Assembly (NCBI RefSeq): GCF_900186125.1
Contig: NZ_FYBQ01000009.1
Location: 55,833 to 119,832 of the forward strand
Origin: Listeria goaensis
Lineage (GTDB): Bacteria; Bacillota; Bacilli; Lactobacillales; Listeriaceae
Length of the DNA: 64,000 nucleotides
Direction of reading: 5' to 3'
Part shown: one piece after another, positions 57,232 to 64,000 of the stretch
How positions within the stretch are numbered: the first letter of the stretch is position 1
Layout of the letters: every line of letters begins with the position of its first letter
The notes under the pieces: model-generated
The model's input: the letters and a program-made list of their open reading frames with translations, nothing else
Told to the model about the DNA's origin: nothing
The model's database searches: none
Made by a program: the position numbers and the translations under genes

Positions 57232-57750
57232 TTAATCTAGCAACCCTTCAAGTGGCTCGATAACAATTTCCTTGCTCCCGATATCGATTTTTTTTACAAC
57301 GTCAGCAATATACGGAATAAGCATTTCTTTTCCGCGCTCTGGTTTCACAACCCAAACATCATTCGCGCCTGGCGTCAAAATCTCAGTAATTTCGCCGAGC
57401 AAAAGGCCGTCTGAGGTGCGCACATGACAACCAATAATTTCATGAAAATAATACGCGTTTTCCTCTAATTCACCTAGCGCTTCTTCTGGCACTTTTAAAA
57501 TGCCTTCCTTCATTTTTTCTACTTGATTAATCCCAGTGTAGCCTTCAAACGTTAGCAAGTCGAAATTTTTATGCACGCGGTGTGAGCGTACCGTAAGTTC
57601 AATTGGCGTATTTTCATTTTTTAAATACAAAAAAAGTTTATTGCCTGTGCGGTAGCGTTCGCTTGCGAAATCAGTTCTTGAAATGACGCGCACTTCGCCC
57701 ATTAGTCCGTGTGTATTCACGATTTTTCCTACATTAAACATCTTTCCCAT
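57232..57750 (-). CDS. rimM: 16S rRNA processing protein RimM
   Basis: Assists 30S maturation by binding S19. 172 residues: the N-terminal RimM domain ([16 protein letters not shown]) and a C-terminal PRC-barrel (about 95-170, ending [10 protein letters not shown]). AGAGGTG precedes the ATG. Lies between ylqD and trmD. Confidence 0.96.
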   Translation of the reverse strand: MGKMFNVGKIVNTHGLMGEVRVISRTDFASERYRTGNKLFLYLKNENTPIELTVRSHRVHKNFDLLTFEGYTGINQVEKMKEGILKVPEEALGELEENAYYFHEIIGCHVRTSDGLLLGEITEILTPGANDVWVVKPERGKEMLIPYIADVVKKIDIGSKEIVIEPLEGLLD

Positions 57751-57759
57751 AAGTCACCT

Positions 57760-58146
57760 CTAGCGTATTTCTGTAATTACTCCGTCCGTTACAACAATCG
57801 TTTTACTAAGTGTGGCATCGCTCCACTCATCGCCAACTTGAACATCTACAATCGTTTCAAGCTCGCGTTCGCGAATTTCACTCCCAAGCGGTAGCGTTTC
57901 AAGTTGTTCCATTTGAAATTCCACCAACTTGATTTTCTCTTGGCGCAAGTTTAATTCATGTTCAAAATATTCATTAACACGCTCTGGCTGGTAACGGTTT
58001 TTATGTTCCACTTTTTTTTGTTCAAATAAAAGCTGTTCACTTTCTGTTTCTAAAAGGCGTTTTTGCTCTTTATAATACGTTAAAAGTTCAAGTTTGCTTT
58101 GTTCCGTCAAAACTTGCATAATGACTACTTTTTGAATGAGTTTCAC
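57760..58146 (-). CDS. ylqD: YlqD-family protein
   Basis: 128 residues with a long helical/coiled middle (ELLTYYKEQKRLLETESEQL) and a short beta C-terminus (DVQVGDEWSD). Function unknown; conserved beside rimM in Bacilli. The start is GTG, four bases after GGAGGTG-type site; ten bases separate it from rimM. Confidence 0.85.
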   Translation of the reverse strand: MKLIQKVVIMQVLTEQSKLELLTYYKEQKRLLETESEQLLFEQKKVEHKNRYQPERVNEYFEHELNLRQEKIKLVEFQMEQLETLPLGSEIRERELETIVDVQVGDEWSDATLSKTIVVTDGVITEIR

Positions 58147-58224
58147 TTTGCACCTCCAGACGCGTTACTACTATTTTTATTTTATCAGTTTGCCGCACAC
58201 TTTCCAAAGGTTTTCTAAAAAAGC

Positions 58225-58950
58225 TTAGTTTTTCTTACTTGCTTTTACAAAAAGGGCGAATAAATCTTCGCTCTCTCTGTCCATTTGGAACATGAGTTCA
58301 GGGTGCCACTGGACGCCGATGAAAAAGCTTTCTAGTTCGTTTCCTTCCACAGCTTCAATCATACCGTCTTGTGTACGCGCTGTGACATGTAGACGACTAG
58401 CTACTTTTTTAACATACTGGTGGTGCAAGCTATTCACACGCTTTCTAGTGCCATGAACTGTTGCTAGTAAACTTCCTGGATCTATATCAATTAAATGGGA
58501 GCCGAGTTGTTCATCTACTTGCTGTAAGTGTTGCAAAAGCGAACCTTCTACGTACTTCCCGTCTTGATAAAGCGAACCGCCAAGCGCCACATTGACTACT
58601 TGCATACCACGGCATACTGCAAGAATTGGCGTTTTAGCTGCGAATGCTTGTTTCGTAAGTTCAATTTCAAATGCATCGCGAATGGGTGCATAATCGGCAA
58701 TTTCAGGAAGCGGTTCTTCTCCGTAATAAAACGGCGTAATGTCTTGTCCTCCCGTCATTAATAAGCCATCTACTAACCCGATCATTTGCTTGGCGCTATC
58801 TGGGTCATCAATCGGGATAACAATTGGTAATCCCCCTACTTTATGAATCGCATCAACATAGCGTTGTTGCGTATATGTGACACGATGCCCGTAAAATTTA
58901 TCAATACCTTTTGCGAGCCTATTTCCTGTAATCCCAATAATTGGTTTCAT
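58225..58950 (-). CDS. Class-I glutamine amidotransferase-like hydrolase (C26/PuuD type)
   Basis: 241 residues. Nucleophile Cys113 in AVCRGMQ; catalytic His216 and Glu218 in QWHPE; TGGQDITP near 66-73. This family hydrolyses gamma-glutamyl-GABA or other gamma-glutamyl amides, so the precise substrate is not fixed. AGGAGG precedes the ATG. It and the esterase gene lie between khpA and ylqD, which usually stand together. Confidence 0.88.
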   Translation of the reverse strand: MKPIIGITGNRLAKGIDKFYGHRVTYTQQRYVDAIHKVGGLPIVIPIDDPDSAKQMIGLVDGLLMTGGQDITPFYYGEEPLPEIADYAPIRDAFEIELTKQAFAAKTPILAVCRGMQVVNVALGGSLYQDGKYVEGSLLQHLQQVDEQLGSHLIDIDPGSLLATVHGTRKRVNSLHHQYVKKVASRLHVTARTQDGMIEAVEGNELESFFIGVQWHPELMFQMDRESEDLFALFVKASKKN

Positions 58951-59014
58951 TTTCTCTACCTCCTGACCTCAATTTATTTTACCCCATTCAGAAGGATTTT
59001 ACTCTGTTTTTGCA

Positions 59015-59054
59015 AAAAAGAAAAACTCGCCTGGATTTCTAGCGCCAGACGAGT
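59015..59054 (-). terminator. Terminator after the esterase lipoprotein gene
   Basis: Stem ACTCGTCTGG / CCAGGCGAGT (one G-T pair) with a 10-base loop, then TTTTCTTTTTT on the minus strand. Confidence 0.9.
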
Positions 59055-59063
59055 CTACTTCGA

Positions 59064-60299
59064 TTATTTTACATTTGACACAAGCCAAGTTAAAGCTTGT
59101 GAATCATTATACGCTTTTTCCCATGAGGCGTGTGGATTTGGTGCCACTAAACCAGACGGGTACTCTGTCATTTGAACTTTCTTACCTCCTGCATCTTGAA
59201 TCGCTTTGACCGCTTGAAGCGAGCCTTGAACACTGTTGACAGGATCATCTTCTGCTTGGAATGTCCAAATCGGAATATCTTTAATTTTCGCAGCATCCGC
59301 TTTATCTGGCGCTAAATACCGTGCGGAACCAACTTGAATGAATTCCGAACCTTCATGATACATATAGCCAGCAATTGGCATCGCAGCCGCGAAGAAATTA
59401 GGATTCTCCGTTAACATTTTCCAAGTTCCTGTCGCTCCATTGGAAACACCTGAAATATAAATTCTTGATGTATCAATATCGTCATTTTCCGAAACCACTT
59501 TATCAATTAGTTTTTTCACTTGTTCCGTCTGCCCTTTACCGAACCATCCTTCGCGTGCTTCGTCCCATGGAACTTGCGGTGCTAGAACGTAACTAGGCGT
59601 TGTTTGTTGGAAAGACATTCCTGAAAAAGTTTGCGGTCCATCTGTACCGAGCAATTGCATTTCATTGTCCTCACCGCGTTCACCTGAACCGTGAAGATAG
59701 ACAACAAGTGGTTTTTTCTCACTACTATTCTCCCCTACTTCCGGAGAAAATAGACGATATTGCATTTTATTTTTGCCATCTTCAAATGTGCTCGCTTTAA
59801 ACGTATCTAAAATAGGCGTTTTAATTTCACTAATTTTTAAAGCATCGGTTGCTGCATATTTCGTGCCTTTAGCCGATTCAATTTCGTCCGTTTGTGCAAC
59901 TGTATAGGTTAAGTTTGCGCGTGTATTAATAAATTTCTCAATATCGAACACGAGTGTGCTCGCATTGGCATCATTTGGATTTAATTCTAGTACAACATAT
60001 TTCCCTTTTTCACTAGGTGTGCCGGCTGTTTGCTCTTCGCTCGTATATACTGCTTGAATAGTACGACTCTTTGCTCCTGCAAAAACAGAAAAATCAGATG
60101 TCGCCAATTTATTGCCATTTATTTCTTCAGGATAAGTTAAGATGACGGCTGAGCCAACTTCTCCTTTATCCACAACTTCTGTCACTAGTTCCACTTTTTT
60201 AGCATCAATTTTCTTTGCGGCTTCTTCAGTTGATGAACAAGCTGCTAGGCTTAAGCTCGCAAAAACCAGAAACGCTAATGAGTACCATCTTTTTTTCAT
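59064..60299 (-). CDS. Secreted esterase lipoprotein, alpha/beta hydrolase fold
   Basis: 411 residues. Lipoprotein signal with lipobox LSLAAC (Cys21). An N-terminal Ig-like beta domain (about 35-165) is followed by an alpha/beta hydrolase domain with YLHGSGERG (201-209), the nucleophile Ser286 in GVSNG, Asp351/352 and His390. It resembles phospholipase/carboxylesterase or feruloyl-esterase-like enzymes; the substrate is unknown. GAGGAG lies before the ATG at 60299. The leader carries a terminator-like hairpin (60345-60404), so attenuation is possible. Confidence 0.82.
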   Translation of the reverse strand: MKKRWYSLAFLVFASLSLAACSSTEEAAKKIDAKKVELVTEVVDKGEVGSAVILTYPEEINGNKLATSDFSVFAGAKSRTIQAVYTSEEQTAGTPSEKGKYVVLELNPNDANASTLVFDIEKFINTRANLTYTVAQTDEIESAKGTKYAATDALKISEIKTPILDTFKASTFEDGKNKMQYRLFSPEVGENSSEKKPLVVYLHGSGERGEDNEMQLLGTDGPQTFSGMSFQQTTPSYVLAPQVPWDEAREGWFGKGQTEQVKKLIDKVVSENDDIDTSRIYISGVSNGATGTWKMLTENPNFFAAAMPIAGYMYHEGSEFIQVGSARYLAPDKADAAKIKDIPIWTFQAEDDPVNSVQGSLQAVKAIQDAGGKKVQMTEYPSGLVAPNPHASWEKAYNDSQALTWLVSNVK

Positions 60300-60615
60300 C
60301 CTTAAATCTCCTCTTTTCGCTCTCATTCTAAAATAGTCAACCGCAACAAAAAACAGGCAAAACCTCTTCACGATAGAAAACTACCGAAAAATTGGTTTTG
60401 CCTGCCGCACAGTAACTATCCACTATTTGATTATAGCTTAGCACAAATAGAAAGCGATTACAAAAGGCGTTTTTTCTATTTCAAAAACTGATTTTCGCTC
60501 ATTTACTAAAAATAATTATAATAAATTACATCGTATATATTTAAAAGTAATGAAATGCACAATATAAAAAGTAATTTTAAGTAAAAAGAGCTAGGCGTAT
60601 TAACCCATCCAGAGA
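60300..60615. other. Esterase leader and promoter region
   Basis: This AT-rich 300-base gap between khpA and the esterase gene holds the leader hairpin and, on the minus strand, a TATAAT (about 60428-60433) followed by the leader. No ORF with a ribosome site was recognised in the rest. Confidence 0.5.
60345..60404 (-). promoter_or_regulatory. Leader terminator/attenuator before the esterase gene
   Basis: Perfect 11-bp stem CAGGCAAAACC / GGTTTTGCCTG, a 29-base loop containing a nested CGGTAG / CTATCG hairpin, then TTTTTTG on the minus strand. It lies about 20 bases downstream of a TATAAT and about 45 bases upstream of the esterase start, so it would end most transcripts unless relieved. No known riboswitch was recognised. 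Confidence 0.6.
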
Positions 60616-60654
60616 ACATAAAAAGAACTCGGTTTCACCAACCGAGCTTCTTTT
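60616..60654 (-). terminator. Terminator after khpA
   Basis: Stem AAGAAGCTCGGTT / AACCGAGTTCTT (one mismatch) with a short loop, then Ts on the minus strand. It overlaps the khpA stop codon. Confidence 0.85.
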
Positions 60655-60883
60655 ATTCGATGATTTCAAGGCGTACCTTTTTGGCATTTTTAGCGCCAGC
60701 TGCGTAAACGAGCGTCCGAATTGCTTTTGCGATTCGACCTTGTTTACCGATAACTCGTCCCATATCATCTTTCTTCACTGTCAATTTATAAAAAACAGTG
60801 GAATCTGTTTCTTCGATTTGAAGTAAAACATCTTCCGGATGGTCAACAAGTGGTTTTACGATGGCGATAATCAAATCTTCCAT
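60653..60883 (-). CDS. khpA: KH-domain RNA-binding protein KhpA
   Basis: 76 residues, a single KH domain with the GxxG loop VIGKQGRIAKAI at about 45-56. It pairs with KhpB/Jag as an RNA chaperone tied to cell elongation in Gram-positives. GGAAGGGG precedes the ATG. It follows rpsP by 15 bases, the standard arrangement. Confidence 0.93.
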   Translation of the reverse strand: MEDLIIAIVKPLVDHPEDVLLQIEETDSTVFYKLTVKKDDMGRVIGKQGRIAKAIRTLVYAAGAKNAKKVRLEIIE

Positions 60884-60898
60884 TCGCAGGCCCCTTCC

Positions 60899-61171
60899 TT
60901 ATTTCCCTAATTTTTGGTTATGGAATTTCTCCATGATGCCTTCTTTAGACAAAATGTTACGAACAGTGTCAGAAGGTTTTGCACCATTATGCATCCATTT
61001 TAAAACTGCTTCTTCATTGATTTTAACTTCAGCAGGGTCTAGTAAAGGATTGTAAGTTCCTAGTGTTTCGATCGAACGACCGTCACGTGGGAAACGAGAA
61101 TCCGCAACTACGATACGGTAGAAAGGTTTTTTATTAGAACCCATGCGTTTTAGACGAATTTTAACTGCCAT
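60899..61171 (-). CDS. rpsP: 30S ribosomal protein S16
   Basis: 90 residues from the ATG at 61171 ([11 protein letters not shown]) after GGAGGTG; the open frame above it lies in the ribosome site. Core [20 protein letters not shown] intact. From memory ffh normally precedes rpsP in Bacilli; here the next gene is the helical protein at 61250-62887. Confidence 0.97.
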   Translation of the reverse strand: MAVKIRLKRMGSNKKPFYRIVVADSRFPRDGRSIETLGTYNPLLDPAEVKINEEAVLKWMHNGAKPSDTVRNILSKEGIMEKFHNQKLGK

Positions 61172-61249
61172 GTTTATATACACCTCCATAAAGTCTTACA
61201 CAAGTATATATATTACCAGTAAAGGATTTGTTTGTAAAGTGTTTTTTCT

Positions 61250-62887
61250 TTACAGAGTAATTTTTTCTGCATTTTCCTGGCAAATTAACGCATAAAATTT
61301 CGCATAACCCGAAATATTGTGCTCCACATCGTCAATCCGAACGCGAAACGAGTGATGCCGAATAAAAAAACTGTCCGTAATACGTGCCGGATTTTTAAAG
61401 TACATGGCTACTTCTGGATAAAACAATCCGTTTAATTGGTAGTCGGCACGCTTTTGAATGACTTCTCGCAAACGTTCTTTTGAAAACACACTTTCCAAAG
61501 GGCGATTCATTTCGAGTTTTCCGTATAGTTCGTGGGCGGCAAGTGTCAGTTCGAGGAAGGTAGGAAAAGTCGTTTCACGGTGGTAAATAAAATCCAAGTT
61601 ATCAAACGCATTTTGCATGCCGAACAAAACGTATTTTTCATCTGGAATGTAGGTTGCGATTTCATTTGCCGCATAGCTTAGCCAGTGATCGTGGTTGCGC
61701 CAATAGTTTTTTGCAATGAAGTTTTGAAATGCGCTCTCCGCACCTCTTAAATACGCCTCGTTTTTGCTCACGCCGTATAGACGTAGCAAGCCTAGCACGG
61801 CCTCGCCTTCGTAATAAATAATCCGAAACGGATCTTTCACTTCCATAGTTGGGGCATGCAAGACGTGTGTGAAACTGCCATCCTGTTCTTGTAGCCGTAA
61901 GATTCCCCAGGCGAGTTTTTCCGCAAGCGGAAGGTCTTCATGATTTTTCGTAAGTGTCATATATTTTGAAAAAGCAAGCAGTGCGGCAGCGTTCGCCCCA
62001 AGTTTTATTTCGCGCAGCTCCGGCTCGGTCACATACGCAAAATCTTCTTTTTCAAGGATAAAATTTTGTTTTAAATAAGTGAGGGCACGAATTGCGGCCG
62101 CTAAAATCGTTTGATTTCCTGATACTTCATACGCTTCCAGCATCGAATATGTCGTACTCGCATGGCGCAGCGTATTGTAGTGCTTAATCGTTTTATCGAA
62201 GCAAGCAAAATACCCATAATGGAATTCACCTGTTTTTTTCACTTGTTTAGCTAAATAAATCCCCGCATTTTCAACGATTTGCTTCACTCGCTGTTCAGTC
62301 AATTGTTCCTCTCGAACCCCGTGAGCTAATTCATCTGTATGTAACGTAAAAACGTCTTTCCCATCAAAAAACCAACTGTACGTGGAAAAGGTTGTCACAT
62401 TCGTATAACCGTTAAGTTGCAACGGTTTTCCGTGTTTTCCCGCTTGAATCAAATAGCGATTTAAATTTTCCAGATTTAAACAAACGTCTTCTTTCCCGGC
62501 TTTTAAAACCGCATTCCCGTTTAATTCTTGCTCAAGTAAAGCTTGTTCAAATTTCTTATCAAAACAAATACCTTTGCGATAGTAATTTTTTTTCGTCTCT
62601 AAAACTTCTTTATTCCACACATGCAGAGGAAAATCTTCGTAATTAAATGCGACGTCAACTTTAAATGACACCAAATCATCTGTTTGATTTTTCTTAAGTG
62701 CTCTTAAAATATCGTCCATCAAACTTCGAAGTGACATACGACTAATATTGATTACTTTGGCGCGCTTGTTTTCATACCCGAGTGAAAGAAAACCATTCCA
62801 TTTCATTTCGTAGGTCATGTTATCTTTTGAAAGCAACGTTTCCATAGCGCTATTTTCAATTTTTTTAAAAGCTGTTTCAAATGGCAT
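61250..62887 (-). CDS. Predicted alpha/alpha-barrel protein of unknown function
   Basis: 545 residues from the ATG at 62887 after AAAGGAG. No signal peptide or membrane helix. Residues ~205-520 are helix-rich with repeating pairs (TTYSMLEAYEVSGNQTILAA, YYEGEAVLGLLRLYGVSKNE, AYLRGAESAFQNF), a pattern of six-hairpin toroids seen in glycoside hydrolases, epimerases and lanthionine cyclases. The N-terminal ~180 residues are distinct. Catalytic residues could not be assigned. It is 55 bases downstream of the Ala-Asp surface-protein gene on the same strand, so the two may work together. Confidence 0.6.
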   Translation of the reverse strand: MPFETAFKKIENSAMETLLSKDNMTYEMKWNGFLSLGYENKRAKVINISRMSLRSLMDDILRALKKNQTDDLVSFKVDVAFNYEDFPLHVWNKEVLETKKNYYRKGICFDKKFEQALLEQELNGNAVLKAGKEDVCLNLENLNRYLIQAGKHGKPLQLNGYTNVTTFSTYSWFFDGKDVFTLHTDELAHGVREEQLTEQRVKQIVENAGIYLAKQVKKTGEFHYGYFACFDKTIKHYNTLRHASTTYSMLEAYEVSGNQTILAAAIRALTYLKQNFILEKEDFAYVTEPELREIKLGANAAALLAFSKYMTLTKNHEDLPLAEKLAWGILRLQEQDGSFTHVLHAPTMEVKDPFRIIYYEGEAVLGLLRLYGVSKNEAYLRGAESAFQNFIAKNYWRNHDHWLSYAANEIATYIPDEKYVLFGMQNAFDNLDFIYHRETTFPTFLELTLAAHELYGKLEMNRPLESVFSKERLREVIQKRADYQLNGLFYPEVAMYFKNPARITDSFFIRHHSFRVRIDDVEHNISGYAKFYALICQENAEKITL

Positions 62888-62910
62888 CTTAAAAACTCCT
62901 TTAGAAATCT

Positions 62911-62931
62911 CCCCGCTCATTTCGAGCGGGA
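62911..62931. other. Hairpin between the surface-protein gene and the helical-protein gene
   Basis: CCCGCTC / GAGCGGG around a 5-base loop directly after the LPXTG gene, with no T-run, so readthrough into the next gene is expected. Confidence 0.6.
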
Positions 62932-62941
62932 AGAATCATCA

Positions 62942-64000
62942 TTATTTATTCGCTTTTCTACGTTTTCTACTAAACAACCCAGCTAAAGCAGCGAGCATTC
63001 CTGCACCAATCCACGGTGCTGCTGAACTTGCTTCATCTCCTGTTGAAGGAAGCGAAGAGTTCATTGCCATTCCACTACCAGATAACGTACCATCGCTATT
63101 CGAGTACGTAATCGATGTTCCGCCACCAGATGATGTGTTGGAAACATTCGTTGGTAATGGAACACCTCCACCACCCGTCTCAACATCATTTGGTTGAACT
63201 ACCGCTAGTAGTGTTTCACCTGTTTTCGTTTGGCCATCATAAACGGCTTTAATTGTAAAACCTAAAATATCGCCAGCTTTCAAATCTAAACCATTTGGAA
63301 TGTTAAGAGTAAAATCTCCGTTCGCAGAAACCGGAATTTCAATCGTTGAACCATCCGGCAAGGTAACCACAATAAAGAATTCTGTGCCATCAGGTGCATC
63401 AGCAATGGCATCTTTTACCATAGATTTGATATCTTTATACGGAATTGTCCCTCTAACAATCTTATCCCCCGCATGAATCGGCTTAACAGACGGCCGATCA
63501 ACCAAGAAATCCCTCCAGTCAATGTCAACATCGGCGTCGGCGTCAGCATCGGCATCGGCATCAGCATCAGCATCGGCATCAGCGTCAGCATCGGCATCAG
63601 CATCAGCGTCAGCATCGGCATCAGCGTCAGCATCAGCATCAGCATCAGCATCAGCATCGGCATCAGCATCGGCATCAGCATCAGCATCAGCATCGGCATC
63701 AGCATCAGCATCAGCATCGGCATCAGCATCAGCGTCAGCATCAGCATCAGCATCAGCGTCAGCATCAGCATCAGCATCAGCATCAGCATCAGCATCAGCA
63801 TCAGCATCAGCATCAGCATCAGCATCAGCATCAGCATCGGCATCAGCGTCAGCATCAGCATCAGCGTCAGCATCAGCATCAGCATCAGCATCGGCATCAG
63901 CATCAGCATCAGCATCAGCATCGGCATCAGCATCAGCATCAGCACCAGCAGCAGCAGCACAATGAGCGCCGCAGGACGAGGCCGCAGGCAGAGACACGGA
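62942..64000 (-). CDS. LPXTG surface protein with Ala-Asp dipeptide repeat, 3' part
   Basis: The frame is open to the window edge; signal peptide and N-terminus are not visible. About 68-70 Ala-Asp dipeptides (about 63533-63942) precede a ~130-residue beta-rich domain ([20 protein letters not shown]), then the sorting signal LPSTG (63038-63052), a hydrophobic helix and the basic tail SRKRRKANK. Sortase A should anchor it to peptidoglycan, with the acidic repeat as an extended stalk. L. monocytogenes, as I recall, has a protein of this type (Lmo1799) at the same position near rpsP. The last ~40 bases of the window are GC-rich and do not resemble the rest, so residues beyond the repeat should not be trusted. 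Confidence 0.85.
   Translation of the reverse strand, partial: SVSLPAASSCGAHCAAAAGADADADADADADADADADADADADADADADADADADADADADADADADADADADADADADADADADADADADADADADADADADADADADADADADADADADADADADADADADADADADADADADADADADADADADVDIDWRDFLVDRPSVKPIHAGDKIVRGTIPYKDIKSMVKDAIADAPDGTEFFIVVTLPDGSTIEIPVSANGDFTLNIPNGLDLKAGDILGFTIKAVYDGQTKTGETLLAVVQPNDVETGGGGVPLPTNVSNTSSGGGTSITYSNSDGTLSGSGMAMNSSLPSTGDEASSAAPWIGAGMLAALAGLFSRKRRKANK
63533..63942. repeat. Hexanucleotide tandem repeat encoding (Ala-Asp)n
   Basis: About 68 copies of GCATCA (+ strand) with scattered variants GCATCG and GCGTCA. On the minus strand these read GAT/GAC (Asp) and GCT/GCC (Ala), so all variants are silent in the surface-protein frame. Confidence 0.95.

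Noticed and set aside
63533..63942. CRISPR-like regular repeat array
   Set aside because: The unit is 6 bases with no spacers; it is a coding microsatellite.
63522..63965. Plus-strand 147-codon open frame of Ser-Ala repeats
   Set aside because: It is the antisense image of the Ala-Asp repeat. It has no ribosome site, and the minus strand carries the domain and LPXTG sorting signal.

Overview
The window is a 64 kb piece of a low-GC Firmicute chromosome, almost certainly genus Listeria. The evidence is gene content and order: a dcw cell-division cluster with mraZ, pbpB, divIB and sepF, followed by niaR between ylmH and divIVA, then ileS behind a T-box; ctaA/ctaB; and an LPXTG surface protein with an Ala-Asp dipeptide repeat near rpsP. 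The proteins look diverged from L. monocytogenes, and several genes I would expect beside their neighbours from memory of that species are missing (nad genes beside niaR, alsD after ilvA). A species outside the L. monocytogenes group is likely, but the exact species cannot be read from the sequence. No rRNA, tRNA, CRISPR array, prophage or insertion sequence was found.

Layout. 1-1770: end of the ilv-leu operon (leuD 3' part, ilvA) on the + strand. 1806-5010: deoxynucleoside catabolism (deoC, LacI-type regulator, pdp). 5135-7368: cold-shock protein, PAP2 phosphatase and dapF. 7439-26922: one long minus-strand block that makes and divides the cell wall (mraZ-rsmH-ftsL-pbpB-murE-mraY-murD-murG-divIB-ftsA-ftsZ-ylmE-sepF-ylmG-ylmH-niaR-divIVA-ileS). 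The murE product carries the meso-diaminopimelate motif, which matches the nearby dapF. 27101-30217: an MFS transporter divergent from an SgrR-like regulator. 30206-32392: panE, rpmF and yceD. 32530-36499: tmcAL, a parallel beta-helix protein and a secreted Ig-like protein. 36601-42144: the ylbL-coaD-rsmD-ylbG-ylbF cluster, a CAP-domain protein and a TPR membrane protein. 42331-46883: heme A synthesis (ctaB, ctaA), a HAD phosphatase, a K+ channel and a NagB-fold protein. 47169-51912: a MOSC protein, copper-linked ycnI/ycnJ, and a TPM-domain/LemA pair. 51918-54147: small membrane protein, arsC, a secreted LysM transglycosylase and a broken thioredoxin-like gene. 54148-61171: the rpsP-khpA-ylqD-rimM-trmD-rplS translation cluster, interrupted by an esterase lipoprotein, a class-I glutamine amidotransferase, a YbjQ-like protein and a stand-alone SIR2-domain protein. 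61250-64000: an alpha/alpha-barrel-like cytosolic protein and the Ala-Asp repeat LPXTG protein, which runs off the window.

The most unusual items are: a SIR2-domain candidate defence gene lodged between trmD and rplS; a thioredoxin-like gene broken at two simple-sequence tracts (53816-54099); a 67-bp tandem palindromic repeat inside the ileS leader after the T-box attenuator; helically phased GTGG boxes upstream of mraZ; an Ala-Asp repeat whose base changes are silent on both strands; and a GC-rich 40-base tail at the window end that may be an assembly artefact.

Several small genes are added from direct reading (rpmF; a 52-aa membrane protein at 51720-51878; short ORFs at 35254 and 47032). 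Many starts are moved downstream of the longest open frame, because the longest frame begins inside the ribosome-binding site. Statements on L. monocytogenes gene order are from memory and were not checked.
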